The translations under genes were made by a program, and so were the position numbers. The notes below the pieces were generated by a model that ran no database searches, was not told where the DNA came from, and saw only the letters and a list, made by a program, of their open reading frames with translations. A DNA stretch of 43,172 nt from Streptosporangium amethystogenes (lineage in GTDB: Bacteria; Actinomycetota; Actinomycetes; Streptosporangiales; Streptosporangiaceae). Below are positions 41,519 through 43,172 of the stretch, in pieces (the stretch's first letter is position 1; every line of letters starts with the position of its first letter). The DNA is taken from NCBI RefSeq assembly GCF_000721075.1, contig NZ_JOEQ01000047.1, positions 1 to 43,172 of the forward strand, in the 5' to 3' direction.

Positions 41519-42841
41519 TCATCGCGTCTCATCTGCCTTGAGCAGGAGCCGCGCGTCGCCGGCGGTGACCACGGAACCCGTGATCAACACCCCGGCACCG
41601 CTGAACTCTCCCAGAGCGTCGACCATGCCGATCGCCTTGTCGATCGCACTGTCCAACCGCTCGACCTGGTGCACCCGGTCGAGACCGAAGATCTCCTCGG
41701 CCAGCGCGGCGAGATCGTCCACGTCCATGGACCTTGGCGAGGAGTTCCGGGTCACCACGATCTCGTCCATCATCGGCTCCAGCAGTTCCAGGATGCCCTC
41801 GACGTCCTTGTCCTCGAACACCGCCACCACTCCAATGAGCTTCGCGAAGTCGAAGGACTCGTGCACCGCGTCCAGAGTGGCCCGCATCCCCGCCGGGTTG
41901 TGCGCGGCGTCGACGATGACCGTGGGGCCTCGGCGCACCACCTCCAGCCTGCCGGGCGAACGCACCCCCAGGAACGCCTGCCGCACCAGCTCGGTGTCGA
42001 GAGGCTCGTCCCCGCCGGTCAGCGCCTCGACCGCGGCCAGGGCGCAGGCGGCGTTGCTCGCCTGGTGGGCGCCGTACAGGGGAAGCAGGATGTCGTCATA
42101 GGTCCCCTTGAGGCCCTTGAGCCGGAGCAGTTGCCCGCCGATGGCGAGCTCCCGGCCCAGCACTCCGAACTCCAGCCCCTCGCGTGCCACGGTGGCGCCC
42201 GTCTCGGCCGCCTGCCTCATCAGCACCTCTGCTGCGGGAAGCTCCTGCTGCGCGAGCACGGCGGTCGCCCCGGGCTTGATGATGCCGGCCTTCTCCCCCG
42301 CGATCGTCTCGACGTCGGGCCCGAGGTAGTCGACATGGTCGAGGGAGATGGGCGTGATGACCGCCACAGCGCCGTCCGCGACGTTGGTGGCGTCGGTGAT
42401 GCCGCCCATTCCCGTCTCGATGACTGCGACGTCCACGGGGGCGTCGGCGAACGCGGCGAACGCCATCGCGGTGAGGGTCTCGAAGAAGGAGAGCCGTCGC
42501 CCTTGAGCGTCGACCATCTCCAGGTAGGGCGCGATGTCCTCGTAGACCTCGACGAAGCGCTCCTCACTCAGTGGAGCGCCGTCCACGCTGATGCGCTCGC
42601 GCATGGAGACCAGGTGCGGGCTGGTGAACCGGCCGACACGCAGATTACGCTCGCGCAGCAGCGCCTCGATCATCCGGGTCGTACTGGACTTACCATTCGT
42701 GCCGGCCACGTGCACGACGGGATAGGAGTGCTGCGGGGAACCGAGCAGATCCACAAGCGCGGCGATCCTGTCGAGGCTGGGCTCGAAGTTCCACTCGACT
42801 CCGCGCTGCATGATCGCTTGTTCAACCGCTCGATAGTCCAC
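41519..42841 (-). CDS. folC: Bifunctional folylpolyglutamate synthase/dihydrofolate synthase
   Basis: 440 aa. Adds Glu to dihydropteroate and folates. The ATP loop is VAGTNGKSSTTRM, followed by RFTSPHL, ERIS, the Mur-ligase-type ETGMGGITDATN and the DAAHNPAG ligand region. GTG 42841 is the apparent start; GGAGG directly abuts it, too close for a ribosome site, but TAGGCT ends 6 nt upstream, which fits a leaderless transcript. First gene of folC-DUF4233-(MFS-like). Confidence 0.96.
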   Translation of the reverse strand: MDYRAVEQAIMQRGVEWNFEPSLDRIAALVDLLGSPQHSYPVVHVAGTNGKSSTTRMIEALLRERNLRVGRFTSPHLVSMRERISVDGAPLSEERFVEVYEDIAPYLEMVDAQGRRLSFFETLTAMAFAAFADAPVDVAVIETGMGGITDATNVADGAVAVITPISLDHVDYLGPDVETIAGEKAGIIKPGATAVLAQQELPAAEVLMRQAAETGATVAREGLEFGVLGRELAIGGQLLRLKGLKGTYDDILLPLYGAHQASNAACALAAVEALTGGDEPLDTELVRQAFLGVRSPGRLEVVRRGPTVIVDAAHNPAGMRATLDAVHESFDFAKLIGVVAVFEDKDVEGILELLEPMMDEIVVTRNSSPRSMDVDDLAALAEEIFGLDRVHQVERLDSAIDKAIGMVDALGEFSGAGVLITGSVVTAGDARLLLKADETR

Positions 42842-42847
42842 GCCTCC

Positions 42848-42853
42848 AGCCTA
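42848..42853 (-). promoter_or_regulatory. -10 element TAGGCT for folC, probably leaderless
   Basis: Minus strand TAGGCT 6 nt before GTG 42841. No clear -35. Confidence 0.45.
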
Positions 42854-42896
42854 CTGACGTCCCGGTCAGGTTCCGGACACGAGTACCCTCAACGCG

Positions 42897-42929
42897 AAAA
42901 AGGGCCCCAGCACCTGGTGTGGCGCTTTT
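42897..42929. terminator. Imperfect hairpin 1 of the cluster upstream of folC, with A and T tracts
   Basis: AAAAG ... CTTTT arms with GCC/GGC and CAC/GTG inside; a run of A on one side and T on the other makes it a plausible terminator on either strand. Confidence 0.5.
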
Positions 42930-42934
42930 CAATG

Positions 42935-42968
42935 GAAAGGCTCTCACCGGCCAGAGCCCCGGCCTTTC
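42935..42968. repeat. Hairpin 2 of the cluster upstream of folC
   Basis: GAAAGG (42935-42940) pairs with CCTTTC (42963-42968), and GCTCT/AGAGC pairs inside it (42940-42944, 42953-42957). Confidence 0.45.
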
Positions 42969-43087
42969 GGAACTCTCCTGGAAGGTAGGAGGATCATCGG
43001 CTGACGGCCCGGATTCCAGAGCAAGGGCTCCCACCAGCCGGTCGAGGCTTAAAAACCCCTCCCCGAAAGCTCTCCGGAAAACAGGAA

Positions 43088-43109
43088 GGCCCCACCGCGT
43101 GGTGAGGCC
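43088..43109. repeat. Hairpin 3 of the cluster upstream of folC
   Basis: GGCCCCACC, loop GCGT, GGTGAGGCC; 8 of 9 positions pair. Confidence 0.6.
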
Positions 43110-43141
43110 CCGGGAACGAAACTCCCCCGGGAAAGCACGAA

Positions 43142-43165
43142 GGCCCTCACCGAAAGGTGAGGGCC
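43142..43165. terminator. Hairpin 4 of the cluster, perfect stem with GAAA loop
   Basis: GGCCCTCACC (43142-43151), GAAA, GGTGAGGGCC (43156-43165). Close relative of hairpin 3. It may end a minus-strand gene beyond the right edge, perhaps valS, which often precedes folC (inference). No gene was found in 42854-43172. Confidence 0.7.
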
Positions 43166-43172
43166 CTCATAT

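Noticed and set aside
41291..42988. Long plus-strand frame opposite folC
   Set aside because: Antisense shadow of folC with no recognisable domain.

Overview
This window is high-GC actinobacterial chromosome. The gene order, the complete mreB-mreC-mreD-PBP2-rodA cluster (in actinomycetes mainly a spore-wall and cell-wall system), the large RNase E/G with a long N-terminal extension and the abundance of regulators and transporters suggest a filamentous, sporulating actinomycete. A member of the Streptosporangiales is my best guess; this is inference, since there is no rRNA in the window.

Layout. Positions 1-7.5 kb are accessory: the 3' end of a collagen-like gene, a selenium-binding/methanethiol-oxidase-type protein (SBP56) followed closely by a His-rich NicO-like membrane protein, a serpin lipoprotein, then an SDR oxidoreductase, a methyltransferase and a diacylglycerol-kinase-like lipid kinase on the minus strand. 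Positions 7.9-16.5 kb are bracketed by two identical tRNA-Ala(GGC) genes in the same orientation. Between them lie two MFS transporters, an SRPBCC protein, two overlapping 4-TM proteins, a DUF523 protein, and a response regulator/sensor kinase pair divergent from a secreted or anchored Ser/Thr/Pro-rich protein.

Positions 16.6-30 kb hold a conserved actinobacterial housekeeping block read mostly on the minus strand: rne, rplU-rpmA, obgE, proB-proA, nadD, rsfS and a histidine phosphatase. It is interrupted by a small membrane protein, an unusual membrane Ser/Thr kinase and an inverted M48 peptidase gene. Positions 29.9-38.6 kb carry mreBCD, PBP2, rodA, then a radical SAM protein (TIGR03960) and its DUF2344 partner. 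Positions 38.8-42.8 kb carry folC, a DUF4233 protein, a degenerate MFS-like protein with a disordered tail, and ndk.

How the genes work together: mreBCD/PBP2/rodA form one elongation or spore-wall machine; rplU-rpmA-obgE-rsfS-rne concern ribosome assembly and RNA decay; proB-proA make the proline precursor; nadD makes NAD. Many genes here have a TAnnnT-like hexamer 6-8 nt before the start codon and no useful Shine-Dalgarno sequence, which suggests leaderless transcripts. Several perfect hairpins mark transcript ends. No CRISPR array, insertion sequence, prophage or rRNA was seen.
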